From Deltaproteobacteria bacterium (lineage in GTDB: Bacteria; Desulfobacterota; GWC2-55-46): DNA of 6,384 bases. A model generated the notes under the pieces. That model worked only from the letters and a program-made list of their open reading frames with translations. It was not told where the DNA came from and did not search any database. A program made the position numbers and the translations under genes. The DNA lies in NCBI GenBank assembly GCA_030646655.1, contig JAUSLB010000036.1, positions 1 to 6,384 of the forward strand. Reading direction: 5' to 3'. Every line of letters begins with the position of its first letter. Position 1 is the first letter of the stretch. This document shows, one piece after another, positions 6,341 through 6,384 of this stretch.

Positions 6341-6369
6341 GATTTGGCCGGAATGAATCCGTCCAAATC
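6341..6369. repeat. Second hairpin at the right edge
   Basis: GATTTGG (6341-6347) pairs with CCAAATC (6363-6369). After one mismatch, CGGA (6349-6352) pairs with TCCG (6358-6361), leaving a five-base loop. It starts three bases after the preceding palindrome, making a tandem hairpin pair. The role is unknown; the 6071-6384 interval otherwise shows no convincing gene. Confidence 0.5.
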
Positions 6370-6384
6370 TTACAAATTGCTCGA

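Overview
The window reads as ordinary bacterial chromosome. All five recognisable protein genes lie on the minus strand, so transcription runs from high to low coordinates: gltX, then a biotin carboxylase (accC/pycA type), a carboxyltransferase-BCCP subunit (oadA/pycB type), an AEC-family membrane transporter, and the start of an exported protein cut by the window edge. Base composition is moderately GC-rich, with frequent ATA (Ile) and AGG (Arg) codons. A long imperfect palindromic repeat ending in TGCTGAAAAAGTCC-like sequence sits between two genes. These traits suggest an uncultivated Desulfobacterota- (Deltaproteobacteria-) or Nitrospirota-like bacterium, but this is only an impression; no rRNA or lineage marker is present.

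Layout in transcription order. 6384-6071 is a 314-base non-coding region holding two hairpins, a plus-strand promoter-like site, a minus-strand promoter-like site and a probably structured leader. 6070-4667 is gltX, starting at TTG behind a strong GAGGAGG. 4666-4590 is a 77-base gap with a weak promoter-like site and a small dyad. 4589-3165 is the biotin carboxylase. 3164-3009 is a gap filled mostly by a 120-base palindromic repeat. 3008-1122 is the carboxyltransferase-BCCP protein, whose stop codon lies inside a convincing intrinsic terminator at 1132-1097. 1082-204 is the AEC transporter. 189-1 is the N-terminus, with signal peptide, of a partial exported protein 14 bases further on.

How the genes work together: the biotin carboxylase carboxylates the biotin on the BCCP domain of the OadA-like subunit, and the carboxyltransferase domain passes the carboxyl group to an acceptor. 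A free-standing biotin carboxylase beside an OadA-like protein, with no membrane OadB/OadG genes in view, is the arrangement of two-subunit pyruvate carboxylase. The homologous 2-oxoglutarate carboxylase of reductive-TCA bacteria cannot be excluded. The AEC transporter could carry a related organic acid, but the terminator between them weakens that link. gltX is a housekeeping neighbour.

I found no defence system, CRISPR array, prophage, transposase, tRNA or rRNA. The most interesting material is non-coding: the palindromic repeat inside the carboxylase operon, a second hairpin sharing its terminal 14 bases, and a promoter-plus-hairpins arrangement near the right edge.
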